From the NCBI RefSeq assembly GCF_900497805.2, contig NW_020954556.1, positions 33,589,843-33,653,842 on the forward strand: 64,000 nt of DNA, given 5' to 3'. Origin of the DNA: Vombatus ursinus. Its lineage: Eukaryota > Chordata > Mammalia > Diprotodontia > Vombatidae. Shown here one piece after another: positions 1-10,354 of this stretch (within the stretch, counting starts at the first letter, position 1; each line of letters starts with the position of its first letter). The position numbers were made by a program, and so were the translations under genes. The notes beneath the pieces were generated by a model. The model worked only from the letters and a program-made list of their open reading frames with translations. It did not search any database and had not been told where the DNA came from.

Positions 1-1928
1 ATACTGCCAAGATAAGTGAACTTATCCACTGTATTCAAAATTTCTCCATTTGCTGTAACTGATGGTTTCACATGTGGATGGTGTGGTACTGGCTGATGGT
101 GTTTTCTTGGTGTCATTTGTTAGGCCAAAATTATCACAAGCAGCAGAGAATCGATCCATACTTTGTTGCATCTGAACTTCAGAAGCTGCATTGAGTGCAG
201 AATCATCAACCAACAGAAAAATCATCAACCAACTCTCCCTCTATCCCCTTTCTTCAAAGGCTTGAAGCCTTTTCAAGTTTAATGATTTACCATCAGTGCA
301 GTAGCTGACCATAATGCCATTTTCATCCTTATCGAAGGTGTCTGACAACAATGCTGAAAACAGCATGCTAAAAAGCATGGGAGCAAGCACACAGCCCTGT
401 TCACTCCATTAGTGACTCAGAAAGTGTAATACCATTGTCCATTATCCAGAACCTGTGCAAGCATGCCATCATGAAACTGATGTATGATACTGATGAACTT
501 CTCTGGGCAACCAAATTTTGCCATAATTATCCACAAATCCTCATGACTAACAGTATCAAAGGCCTTGGTCAGATCGACAAACATTGTGTACAGACCTCTG
601 TTCCGTTTCTGACATTTCTCATGGAGTTGTTGGTCAGCAAACATCATATCAATCATTCCTCAGCCCTTTCTGAAGTCACATTGGCTCTCAGGTAGATAAC
701 CATCTTCCAGGTGAAGGACTAGCCTATTACGGAGGGCTCTGGCAATAAGCTTGCCAACAATGACTAAGAGAGAGAGACACCCCTGTGATTGTTACAGGAC
801 AAGCTATTTCCTTTACCTTTATAGAGGTGGACAATAGATGCATCCTTGAACTCCTGTAGCATAACTTCCTCTTGCCATGTACCTCAGAAAATTTCTGTCA
901 GCTTTTGTATGAGCAGTGGCCCCCTTGCCTTGTAAATGGCAATTGGAATAGAATTAGCACCAGGTGCTTTGCCACACTAGAGGAGCCTAATGGAATTCAA
1001 AACCTCTTCTTCAGTTGGAAATTTGACTAGAGAGGGATTGACTTCAACTTGAGGTATATGGTAAATAGCTTCAGCATTCATTAATGGCAGTCAGTTGAGA
1101 ACACTATGGAAATCACTAATCAATGTGGCTCTATCAGTACTGAACAGTTGAGATGCTCCTTCGGTCTTTGGCCCATAAATAGCCTTCAGGGCATCATAAA
1201 AGCACTTTGAATTGTTACTATCAGCATACAATTGAATTTCATCTGCTTTCTTACTGAGTCAAGAATCCTGCATCTCTCTCAACTTTGCTTGTACTTTACT
1301 TTTGATGGCATTAAATACTGCCTTCGTAGAGATGAGTGAATTATTCTGCTGGTAAACCCTGTGGAGTTCTCATTTTTCTTTTAGCAGCTTCTGAATTTCC
1401 CCATCATTTTCATCAAACCAATCTTGATGTTTTATTTCTGGCCCAGATGAGTAAATGCAGCACTGTACACCAAATGTCTGAAAGCTGCCTACTCCTTTTC
1501 TGCTCCATTGTTGCCAACTGTGTGTTGGTCCAGCTTTTCCTCCAATTTAGCAACAAACTGTTTGTGCTTAGAGAAGAGCTTTAATCTGTTGACATTAAGT
1601 CTTCTGGTAGTCATCTTGCCTTGGGGCCACTGCCTTTGTTGAATGCAAGTATTTAACTTCTAGAGGATAAGTCTATTATCAGTCCAGCCCTCTCTAGCAC
1701 ACATCCTCTTTGTCACTCTCATACCCTGTCTGTCTTTCTCCTTACAATCACATACTCTATTAAATGACAATGTTTGCCGCAAGGGTGCATCCATGAAGTT
1801 TTATTGTGTTTAGGTAAATGGAAGACAATGTTGGTGCTGAGAAGGTCATGAGATGCACAAGCTTTTAGTAGTAAGAGACCATTGCTGTTGCTGTTTCCAA
1901 CTCCATTCTTCCCAAGGACTTCCTGCCA
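1..1928 (-). mobile_element. RTE-clade LINE (type I), antisense, EN and RT remnants, 5'-truncated
   Basis: On the minus strand three frames give non-LTR retrotransposon protein. Positions 1943-1719 carry the C-terminal part of an APE-type endonuclease, with SWMHP followed by HLIEYVIVRRK. Positions 656-417 carry the reverse transcriptase segment DLTKAFDTVSHEDLW. Positions 228-22 carry the catalytic strand, read here as LLVDDSAL where the family has FADDCAL, followed by CDNFGLT. The order EN to RT runs from high to low coordinate, so the 3' end lies beyond base 1. This domain pair is the one often annotated in vertebrates as craniofacial development protein 2-like, which is RTE-derived. Frames are broken by stops and shifts, so the copy is dead. 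Homology stops at 1928, where a MITE abuts it. It is the same family as the sense copy at 61.1-63.9 kb. Confidence 0.88.
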
Positions 1929-1930
1929 TA

Positions 1931-2033
1931 CATCGTGTCTCAAAAGTGCTGGTGCAATTTTAAGCTACTAAAGCAAAAAAAAAATAATAATAATAAAATA
2001 AAAAAACTGCACAAAGGCTTTTGGGATACCCTG
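1931..2033. mobile_element. Mariner-like palindromic MITE, 103 bp, TA target duplication
   Basis: The left end CATCGTGTCTCAAAAG and the reverse complement of the right end, CAGGGTATCCCAAAAG, begin an inverted repeat of about 31 bp (22 of 31 matching by eye). Both ends are flanked by TA (1929-1930 and 2034-2035), the target duplication of Tc1/mariner elements. The middle is A-rich. There is no coding capacity, so a transposase supplied in trans would have been needed. It sits at the edge of the RTE remnant. Confidence 0.7.
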
Positions 2034-2036
2034 TAC

Positions 2037-2575
2037 AGCTATATACAAAACACATACAAAACAGATAAAAGAAAGCTTTGGAGGAGAAGGCCCAGCAGCT
2101 GGGCAAAAGACCTCATGCAGAAAGTAATACTTGAGCTAGGTCTTGAAGAAACAGAAACTCCAAGTGATAAAGTCAAAGTAGGAGTACATGCAAGGTATGA
2201 CAGAGAGTCAATGCATATGGAGATAGTAGATAGAGGATTATGTGTAGGAACAGTAAGAAAGAGAGTATTGCTGAACCATAGGGTATATGAAGGGGACCAA
2301 AGTGTAATAAGGCCAGAATGGCTAGATGGGGCCAGGTAATGAAGAGCTTTAAGTAACAGAGAAATTTATATTTGATGCTAATGGTGACAGGCAGCCTCTG
2401 GGAGGGGACAGAGAGAAGAGGAGCAGAGGAAATGGACATATCTTTGCTTTAGGAAAATTGTTTTGAAGACTTTATGGAGGGTGGATTGGAGTAGGGAGAG
2501 GCTTTAGGCAGGAAGACCAAAAAGGAAACTTTTGCAATGGTCTAGGCCAGTGGTGATGAGGGCCTTGCAGGACTA
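2037..2575 (-). mobile_element. L2 LINE, 3' half of ORF2, antisense
   Basis: Read on the minus strand this is the C-terminal part of an L2-type ORF2 and the start of its 3' region. The frame at 2439-2173 contains RLPVTISIKYKF and LKLFITWPHLA, matching the family pattern WLPI..RIKYK...KALHNLAP. The same segment recurs antisense at 2772, 4388, 30725, 35340, 45598 and 56220. It is fragmented and non-functional. Confidence 0.7.
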
Positions 2576-2771
2576 TTGCATTAAACTAGTATTTCCCTGG
2601 GCCATTATTTTGTGTAGTACAATCCACTCTCATCTGTTATATTTTCAAAAGATGTTTTATCAGTTAGATATAGCTTTATGTAAAACAATTAAAAAATAAT
2701 CTTGCCTGTTTTTTATTTGGTGCTTTGAGTTTTTCAGAACATGTTCATATTCATTATTCAAATTAGTTTAA

Positions 2772-3308
2772 TTCAACAAGCATTTATTAAACACCTACTT
2801 TGTGTGAGGTGCTAGAGATATAAGGATAAACATGTGCACAGTTCTTGCCCTCAAGGATCTTACATACTCCTGGGGAGAAGCAACAAGAACACAGGAAGGT
2901 AAGTGCCAAACACAGTCAAATTCCAGGAATGGGAGGATTGCTGACAACTGGGGGACCAGGAAAGACCTCTTTAACAGGTCTCATTCCTTGAGCTGAACCT
3001 TGAATGAAGTTAGGGATTCTAAAAGACAAAGGTGAAGAGACAGAATAATCAAAGTGTGGGGGACACCTTGTGTAAAAGCCTATGAGTGGGAGATGGAATG
3101 CCATGGAATGATAGAAAAAAGGAGACCAGTTTGGCTGCTGTGTAGACTGGCTGAGGGAGAGTAACATGAAATGAGCCTGAAAAGATAGGTTGGAGTGAGA
3201 TTGGGAAGGACTTTAAATACTAAATTGGGGAGTTTGTATTTTATTCTCAAGGTAATAAGTGGCCATGTGGAGTTTCTTCAGCAGGAGAGTAACATGGTCA
3301 GTTCTGTC
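2772..3308 (-). mobile_element. L2 LINE 3' end, antisense
   Basis: It starts with the L2 3' terminus in reverse (CATTTATTAAACACCTACTT, then a CCCTCAAGGATCTTACA block) and continues into the ORF2 end, finishing at TAACATGGTCAG. The order is the same as in the other antisense L2 copies. It is strongly diverged. Confidence 0.7.
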
Positions 3309-3309
3309 T

Positions 3310-3450
3310 TTAGCTCATTTTATTCTCATAATAACCATGTAAGGTAGACAGAGTAGGCAGTATTATCCTCATAACATTGAGGCAGAGAGAGGTGAAGCAA
3401 TTTGATCAGGGTTACAGGGGGCATATCAGTGGCACAGACATGACTAGAAA
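3310..3450 (-). mobile_element. MIR/THER-like CORE-SINE fragment, antisense
   Basis: The segment reads CTCATTTTATTCTCATAATA, a GAGGCAGAGAGAGGTGAAG block, then GGGTTACAGG, which is the reversed MIR core (cctcacaacaaccc, gaaactgaggc, gggtcacac). It is old and lies against the end of the preceding L2 copy. Confidence 0.6.
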
Positions 3451-4074
3451 TATCTTTTGTGTTCCAGGAAAGGCATAGACCATGCAAAAAAGACCAAGCA
3501 TGATTTTCTGTCCCTCAGTCCTCTTTTAAAGATGCCTGACTTTCTGAAACAGGCAACTTTTTTCTCCTCTTGAAGGTAGAAAGATAATAGACTCAATTTC
3601 CATGCATATGTTACAGACATGTGCAGGTAATACAGTCCCTTGAATATAGTATATGCTTAATAAATAATTGTTGAAATTCAAAAAGAATTGCAAACTATTA
3701 ACAACTATATGAAAGAATTCTCCCAATCACTAGGCATATAGGATCAGGAAAAGCATGAATAGCTTAAAGCCACAGGTGACCCAAGGGTCTAATTTAAATA
3801 TTCAACCTCCTTAAGTGCTGCCCCAAGACAGTCAATATGTCTGTCATCCAAAGATCGTGCTAAGTTCAGAGAGTCTCTTGGTCACCGTGGTTACAACGTA
3901 ATGAATTTTTCAGCCACAGCAACTCTCCCATCTACTAAATGGTAAAGAGGTTGTGATCTGCACTGGAGGAGATAGTACCCACACCAGTGAAATGTTTTAA
4001 ATATTCAAGTAAAGCTTCCTGACAAATCTTGAATGGAGCAAAGAAAAAGTAGGAAGAATTAATTTACTTGAGCT
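3451..4074. other. No gene seen; small L2 3' scrap
   Basis: The only recognisable item is an L2 3'-end scrap near 3622-3685 (ATATGCTTAATAAATAATTG). The rest shows no coding signal and no repeat I know. Confidence 0.4.
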
Positions 4075-4230
4075 ATCATAGATTCCTGGACTATTAGATT
4101 CGGAAAGGACCTCAATAGTCTAGTTTAACCAACCCACAAAAGCAATATCCATTATACGCTATACTATGCTCACAAAATCATTGTCCAGGCTCAGCTTGAA
4201 GTCTACAATGGGGGTGGGGAGGGAAACTTG
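4075..4230 (-). mobile_element. CR1/L3-type LINE 3' end, antisense fragment
   Basis: ATCATAGATTCCTGGA and GGAAAGGACCTCAATAGTCT match the reversed 3' end of CR1-like LINEs (tcatagaattggaagggacctc...tctagt.caaccc). Similar antisense pieces lie at 23503 and 42470. Confidence 0.55.
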
Positions 4231-4387
4231 GTAGCCCCATCTACCTTTGGCCAGAATTGTTATTGGTTCAGGTGATAGGTGATGAGGGTAGTTGTTGTAT
4301 GAGGGGAGTGAAGAGGACAACTTTTAGAGATGTGGAGGTAGAATTGCTAAAAATTTGGCAACTGATTTGACACAGGGCATGAGGATG

Positions 4388-4640
4388 AGTCAAGAGTCTA
4401 TATGTCCAAACAAAATATAGACAGGATAAACTATAGAGATTAGTGCTTCAAAGGGAAGTACTAATGGAAAGGTTTCTTGTAAAGGGGAAATTTTAGCTAA
4501 TATTTGAAGGAAGTCAAACCAGAAAATGAAGACATGGAGGGAGAGCATTCCAGGCATAGGGGACAAGGAAAATGCTGAAAATGGGAGATGGAGTGTCATG
4601 TGGAAGAAATAGCAAGGATGCCAGTGCTGCTGTACAACTA
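4388..4640 (-). mobile_element. L2 LINE ORF2 C-terminus, antisense
   Basis: The minus-strand frame at 4599-4390 reads LSPMPGMLSLHV, corresponding to the L2 ORF2 C-terminal motif (LSPMPGMLSL). The nucleotides GAGAGCATTCCAGGCATAGG agree with the other antisense L2 copies. This is a short remnant. Confidence 0.7.
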
Positions 4641-5259
4641 ATATGCAATTTTTACAAGAGAGACAACTCTCACTACTCTACTAATATGAAGTTGGGATAG
4701 TGGAAATTGTAGAGAAGTGGAAAGACATCTCTGGGGCTTCCAGAGGATTATCATTAAACTCTTGGAAAAACAAAATTGCTTGGTGTCATTATGACCATTA
4801 TGTCTACTTCCCCACTCCCTATGACCCTATATCCTTATCTGTGTTCTTGAAGAAGGTCTAGACTCTGTCATTTGGTAACCAGTGCTTTCCTGCTATTAGT
4901 ATGCATTGCAAGACATTTGCTATTGAGTATATGATAGGTCTTGTATTGAAAGAATCAGTGCCTTTTACAAAAGAAAGTGGTTCTTTTTTGGGAATTACTA
5001 GTGTTTTGAAATAAAGTTTAATAAGATTTTTGGCTTCCTTCACTAGATTTAAAACTGTAGCTTCTATGATTAGTATGAATGACATAGGGAGATGCTTCTG
5101 CTGAAAGTAGAACCTCAGTGGGTTCAAGCAGTTGAGAATCATTTTGGGTTTAGACTGAGATACTGAAGTAATAGTTGACTATACAGTTCTAAACTCTATA
5201 GCCAGGCAAACAGTCTATGACTATATGGAGGGTTTGATGAACATGCTCATCTACTTAGA
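4641..5259. other. No gene or known repeat recognised
   Basis: A 94-codon open frame lies on the minus strand (5142-4858), but it has no motif I recognise and no sign of coding conservation. Nothing else stands out. Confidence 0.4.
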
Positions 5260-5975
5260 TTATAGTCAACCAACAGACATTTATTAAGCACTTACTATGT
5301 TACAGGCACTATGCTAAATGTGGAAGATATAAATGCAGTAAATCAAACAATCCACACTCTCAGGAGATTACATTTTAATGAGGTGGACACTAAAGACATA
5401 TGTAAGTATATACAGAATTAATATAAAGAAAATAAACACAAAGTAGTTAAATGCAAGGTAGTTTGAGAGGAAGAACATCAACAATTGAGGGGATAAGGAA
5501 AGACTCCATACAGGAATCCTTACCCTCTTTTGTGTCATAGACCTGTTTGGCAGCCTGGTGAATCCTGGATCCATTTTTAGAATAATGTTTTTAAATGCAT
5601 AAAATAAAATAACTAGTATTACAAAGGAAACCAATTATATTGAAATACAAATTTCAAAATAATTTTTAAAAAAGTTCATGATGGACTCCAGATTAAGAAC
5701 CCCTAAATGGTCAAGGAAGAGAGGTATTTTATGTGGTGGAGCCCAGGAGGAAGTGCATTCCAGTCATGAGGGAGAGACAATGGAGAGGCACAGAAATGGG
5801 GGACAGAATATCATATGTGAGGAGTGAAGAGGTAAGTTTGGCTATAACGCAGTGCATGAGGTAACGTAAAATACAATGAAGCCAGATAGATAGGAAGCAA
5901 AAGCAGAGGGAAAAGATTCTGAAGTCCAAGGGACTGGGAGGGGGGTAGAGAGTATCCAGGGACAAGAAAGTAAGC
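5260..5975 (-). mobile_element. L2 LINE 3' half, antisense, split by a hAT remnant
   Basis: The reversed L2 3' terminus (CATTTATTAAGCACTTACTA, CAGGCACTATGCTAAA) runs to about 5500. It is interrupted by a hAT-type element and resumes near 5706 with GTGCATTCCAGTCATGAGGG. The hAT copy is therefore younger than this L2 copy. Confidence 0.7.
5508..5705 (-). mobile_element. hAT-type non-autonomous DNA transposon, antisense
   Basis: The right end AGATTAAGAACCCCT and the left end AGGAATCCTTACCC are the two termini of a family whose ends read AGGGGTTCTTAACCTGG...AGGTTAAGAACCCCT. Inside are the shared blocks TTTAAATGCATAAAATAAAA and AACCAATTATATTGAAATAC. Sister copies lie at 17440 and 51098. I believe it is of MER/Charlie or Tip100 type, but the exact name is uncertain. 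Confidence 0.6.
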
Positions 5976-6339
5976 CTGAACTTATTTACGTGGGAGCCAC
6001 TTGGTATTGGCAGGAGTCCCAGTGTTGGAGGTCCAGTGCTATACTTTCAGTGAAGACCCTCAAGGATATCTAGCCTGCCAGCATTTTGGAGGCAGTTCTC
6101 CAGATGATAATAGAGTGAAAATGGAGAATTGGCTTTGAAAATGGCCACTGGAGACACTTGTTGCTCTTCAGTCTGATAGTAAAGAGATCAGGTCTGTTCC
6201 TGGTCAGTGGTTTTTATGTTGAGAAATTGGTCCAATGCTTTAGGCAGTACTACCCTGACTTGATGGGACTTCTGGGCAATACCTTTCCCCAGACTAGGCT
6301 CAAAGTGTTGAATCTGAGATGCTTCTCCTACCCACCATG

Positions 6340-6620
6340 AATGATGCCTTCAGAATAACAAGAGCTCAGGCCATGGTTAGTAAGGCTGAAACAGCTGAGA
6401 AGTAAGCAAATGAAATGGAGAATGATGGCTTCCTAAAATCCTATAGGGGATATTCTAAAGCAAGTATGTTGTGAATTGGAGACCAAAGGGCTAGAGTAGC
6501 TAAAAGAGGAAGTGGAAGAGAAAAATCAAAGAGAAGAACAACTGTACCTACTTCAATAGTAAGCTGCAGGAGCAAGAGAAGACTGGCAGAAGAGCAAGCC
6601 GGCAGAATAAGAGGGTGCAG
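6340..6620 (+). pseudogene. Possible retrocopy fragment with coiled-coil-like reading, unidentified
   Basis: Reading through stops gives a charged, glutamate-rich segment (ELETKGLE, then LKEEVEEKNQREEQLYLLQ) after an upstream MNDAFRITRAQAMVSKAE. That composition would fit a coiled-coil protein. It carries stops and shifts and I cannot assign a parent gene. It lies directly 5' of an L1 3' end in the same orientation, an arrangement known for chimeric retrocopies made by L1 template switching. It could also be chance, or an unrecognised L1 segment. Confidence 0.2.
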
Positions 6621-6629
6621 CCGTTATAG

Positions 6630-6822
6630 AAAGAATAGGGCTATATATTTTGCATGACTGAACATGTATAATCCATAGCAAATTGCTGGCATTCTCTAGG
6701 AGGGGGGAGGGAAGAGAGAGAAGGAGAGAATTTGGAACTCAAAATTAGGAAAAAAGCCAAATATTAAAAATTGTTTTCACTTGTAATTGAGAAAAAAATA
6801 AAATAAGTGAAAAAAAAACCAA
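6630..6822 (+). mobile_element. L1 3'-UTR end with A-rich tail
   Basis: GGAGGGAAGAGAGAGAAGG, then AATTTGGAACTCAAAATTAG and a terminal A-rich tail match the 3' end of the longer L1 copy at 56638-57627 (AAAATTTAGAACTCAAAATC). The element is heavily 5'-truncated. Confidence 0.65.
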
Positions 6823-8621
6823 ACGTGGGTTGTTTTCTAAAAGTGATTTGTAGAAAGATAGAGAATTGATAGCTTGGTGTGTCTTTCAACTAATTGTGTC
6901 CTTTGCCTTACTAGAAAAAAAAATAAGCTTATTGTTTATGAGATTTGAGTGGATGAGCACTCACAGAGTACCTTAATCAGACTTGGCTAGCTTGGGGAAC
7001 ACACATGTTGGGAAGGAGGCAGGGGTTACAAATGGAAGGCAATGCCATTGAAATATTTTGGAATATGATGGCAGTTTCTCTCTGAGGTTCCTGGTGTACT
7101 TTTACCCTTGTGCCCTCTCTTAGCACCTATTCCCCCAAGAAGCAGAGGAACAAGAGGATAAAAGGGGGGATTTTGATAGATTCTGAGAACACCAGCAAAG
7201 GGGAAACACCTGGGTGTGGGGAGTGGCAATGGCATATAGCTTCCTGCAGACGCTAACTGTGCCTTGGGTTTATTTAAGATCTTATCCATTGGTGTTGTAA
7301 TAAGTGAAGTCATGGAAACTAGCTTGTATTGTATGGTAGAAGACCCAAAGAAACAGTGTATTTACTGAAGAAAAAAATTAATGGAAAGATATTTCACTAT
7401 GGGTTAAGGTTGGGCTTTGTAGCTTAGCAAGCTTTCACAGACTTAGAGTGTGATTTTAAGATATATAGCAGGAAGGATATGTTGTGTCCTTATTTTTTAA
7501 TATACCTCCATGCCCCCCCCCCCACCGTAGCAGTTTCAGCACTGTGTGGGGAAGGGTGGGTGGGCAGATTACATATCTCTATGGCAAGTTTCTGAATCTC
7601 TTGTAGGAAGAGAGTGTTCCTTGGGGATGTACCTAGAGTTTTGAATGTGAGTGAGATCAGCTTAACTGCCTGAGAGATCTCTGACACTAACAAGCAGTGA
7701 AATGGCAAAATGGCAATCTTAAATAATTCACAAACTGGATAATTAGGCCTTGAATAATCAAGAATTGGCTTGTAACTATTGCACATATTTTTCTGTGTCA
7801 TTATTTATCACTTGCAGAAAGAAGGAACTTGCCTAGCAATAGAACTGCCTTGCAAATGAAGAATTTCCTAAAGAAACAGGTCAAGTCAGTGACTGAGTAG
7901 GAAAGCATACCTACGGAAGACATTATCATTCTACCATTCAGATATTTTTCTGTGAGTTCTAGTAATTCTCTTAGCAGCAGGGCCTCTGCAGCTGATGATT
8001 GTTTGGTGGCTCTGAGGCAGAGAAACCCCAGGGGCTCAGGAATGCAAATGCTGTAGGCTGGGCAACTTATAAATAACCAATCCATATGGCCCTTGTCAGA
8101 CAAAGTCTTTGACCAGAAGCAATAAGGTCACATAAACCAGCATCAGATATTTTTTTTTCCTGGTGCAGGGGTGATCTGACCAGTCATTTCATAGTTTTAT
8201 TGAGGAATTATTGAAAGTGAGTATTCTTTTTAAATAGAGTGGAAAAACCCTGCATCATACTTGTATAGTCCTTATTGGCAAGGAGGCTGATGGGAAGTGT
8301 CTTTTTTTTCCTTTTTCTTTTTTTTTTTTTTTACAGCTGGAAGGAGGAATTGAAGGCTCAGGGGAAATCGAAGCTGTGTGGCACATGGGAAACATGGAAT
8401 GTTTTAGCTGCAGGGTGGACGGGGTCTCAGGATTGTACAAAGAGAGCTGCGGTCAATCACAGGGGAAGGATGCTGCTACCTGAATTATGCACGATCATGA
8501 GCATTTGGAGCCTTGTCACATTGTCCCAATTTACTGCTGTACTAGGACCATATACATTTATCCTTTCTTTACTTCCTCCTACCCTTCTGCCTTATCGCTG
8601 TCTGGTGAGCTGGCATTCAGT
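6823..8621. other. No gene recognised; homopolymer runs
   Basis: Several frames of 80-130 codons exist on both strands, but none has a recognisable domain. An 11-base C run lies at 7513-7523, and a T-rich run near 8300-8332 may be a degraded poly-A tail of an antisense retroelement. No diagnosable SINE body follows it. Confidence 0.4.
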
Positions 8622-8858
8622 TGTCGTTCTTGTTGTTCAGTCATTTTTCAGTTGTATCTGACTCTTCATGACCCACTTTGGGTTTTCTTGGAAAAGACGC
8701 TGGAGTGGTTTGCCATATCCTTCTCCAGCTCATTAACAAATGAGGAAACTGAGGCAAACAAGGTTAAGTGACTTGCCTAGGCTCACACAGCTAATGTCTG
8801 AGGCTGAATTTGAACCCAGATCTTCCTGACTCCAGTCCAAGCACTCTAAGCTGATCAT
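8622..8858 (-). mobile_element. MAR1-like CORE-SINE, antisense
   Basis: The order in reverse is diagnostic: GTTGTTCAGTCATTTTTCAG tail, GGGTTTTCTTGG, TGGAGTGGTTTGCCAT, GAGGAAACTGAGGC, GTTAAGTGACTTGCC, then GAACCCAGATCTTCCTGACT. The tail resembles BovB/RTE 3' ends, which fits the known mobilisation of marsupial CORE-SINEs by RTE. Flanks AGCTGGCATT and AGCTGATCATT may be a worn target duplication. Confidence 0.85.
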
Positions 8859-8996
8859 TTCATTGGGAAGGGCATGAATCTTGTTGAGAACTGAATTCAT
8901 ACAAGTATCCCTAAAATCCTCTTTGAGCGTTTGACTTTGAGGTGTTCTTATTTCTTATAGCAAATGAGAGCCTGAAGGGAATAAATGGACCTAGAC

Positions 8997-9199
8997 CAGG
9001 GGTGGGGAACCTGTGGCCTTGAGGCCACATGTGGCCTTCTAGGTCCTCAAAAGTGGCTCTTTGACTTAATCCAAACTTCACAGAACAAATGCCCTTAGTG
9101 AAAGGATTTGTTCTGTAAAACTTGGACTCAGTCAACAAGCTGCACTCAAGGACCTAGAAGGCCACATGTGGTCTCGAGGCTGCAGGTTACTCATCCCTG
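8997..9199. mobile_element. hAT-type MITE, 203 bp, with inverted ends and 8-bp target site
   Basis: The left end CAGGGGTGGGGAACCTGTGG and the reverse complement of the right end, CAGGGATGAGTAACCTGCAG, agree at 15 of 20 positions. The 8 bases outside each end are ACCTAGAC and CCCTAGGC (6 of 8 equal), as expected for hAT insertion. The interior is almost palindromic around CCACATGTGGCC on both arms. It has no coding capacity. The family resembles opossum Charlie-type MITEs, from memory. A second, shorter copy is at 10446-10559. Confidence 0.8.
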
Positions 9200-10105
9200 C
9201 CCTAGGCTTTCATTCTGAAGGCATGGCACACAGATTTTGTCACTGTATGTTTAATTCATGTTACCCAAATTTAAAATGTTAGATACCTGAATATGGCTCC
9301 ACATGAATGCCTCAACCTTCACAGATGCCAAGTTGTCATTCTAATCAAGCACATGGAAGCTTTGGGTGGGTTGCTTCCGGGAATGCCCACCCCATATATA
9401 CCCCCCACACACATACATACACATATATATGTGTGTGGGTATGTATCTATACATATATACATATTTATTTGCTGTATTACGTTTGTGGACTGCAAAGAAA
9501 AAGACAATCATCTCTAACTCAATGAAGAAATTCCTGAGCTTGCATTTATAGTTTTGAGATCTGTAAGGTAAGTATTTGCACAACCCTTTTAAAAATCAAG
9601 TAGATTTCAAGTATCATTAAGAGGTTATCAGTGGAAATTATCTTAAGGATACCACCCACATGCAAAAAAAGAATGTTAAATGAGACCGGTTTCTTAACCT
9701 CTGATAGGATTTTTTAAGTGCTTTTTAAAAATCAAAGCATTTGAAAGTTACTCATTAAAGACAAAACAGAAGCAACAATTTCAAAGAGCTGCTTAATTTT
9801 GTAATTCTAAAAAAATTTTGAACATAAAGTAACGCTTATAGCTTGTTCTTCAATGATAATGTTGTATATACACTAATGAATACAGACTGATACTGTCATT
9901 TTTATCTATTATTATATCTCTTTACTTTAGTTCCATCATTTTCCAGAAGGCTGAGGGGTAGGGGGAAGAGGCTAGGACCCCAAAACAAGTCAACTATGTG
10001 TGGTCTCAGCAGCCCTGACAAAAATGTTAGTATAAGAGAAGACTAGAAAACTGAATTATTTCATAAAATAGGATCTTTCTTAATAAAATAGGGTAGTCTC
10101 GCTGT
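9200..10105. other. No gene seen; CA/TA microsatellite inside
   Basis: A mixed CA/TA/TG microsatellite occupies about 9400-9470. The short overlapping frames there (THTHIYVCGY-like) are products of the repeat and not genes. The remainder shows nothing I recognise. Confidence 0.5.
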
Positions 10106-10350
10106 GGGGCAGTTAAGTGGCATAGTGCATAGAGCACTGGACTGGGAAGACCTACCTTCCTGAGTTCAAATCTGACCTCAGACACTTAATAGCTGTGTGA
10201 CCCTGGGCATGTTACTTAACCCTCTTTGCGTCAGTGTTTCATCTGCAAAATGAAGTGGAGAAGGAAATGACAAATCACTCCAGTATCTTGGCCAAGAAAC
10301 CTCAAATGGAGTCACAAAGAGTTAGACACAACTGAAATGACTGAACAAAA
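10106..10350 (+). mobile_element. MAR1-like CORE-SINE, sense
   Basis: Head GGGGCAGTTAAGTGGCATAG, pol III B-box-like GAGTTCAAATCTGACC, core TGTGTGACCCTGGGCA, then CACTCCAGTATCTTGGCCAA and the RTE-like tail ACACAACTGAAATGACTG. It is a complete-looking copy, transcriptionally sense. It lies just before a CR1 fragment. Confidence 0.88.
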
Positions 10351-10354
10351 AGTC

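Noticed and set aside
417-656. KAFDTVSHE frame as a host enzyme gene
   Set aside because: It is a LINE reverse transcriptase fragment lying between other degraded RTE frames in the expected order.
1935-2339. 134-codon plus-strand frame with a lysine/asparagine-rich start
   Set aside because: It runs across the MITE A-rich centre into antisense L2, two unrelated elements, so it is a chance frame.
2037-2575. Recurrent GGATGGATTGGAG blocks as a new satellite or unknown repeat family
   Set aside because: Comparison with the sense copy at 11520-12345 shows that they are reversed L2 ORF2 and 3'-end sequence.
10106-10350. tRNA gene suggested by the A/B-box-like region
   Set aside because: It is the tRNA-derived head of a MAR1 SINE and does not fold into a complete tRNA; the same sequence recurs throughout the window.
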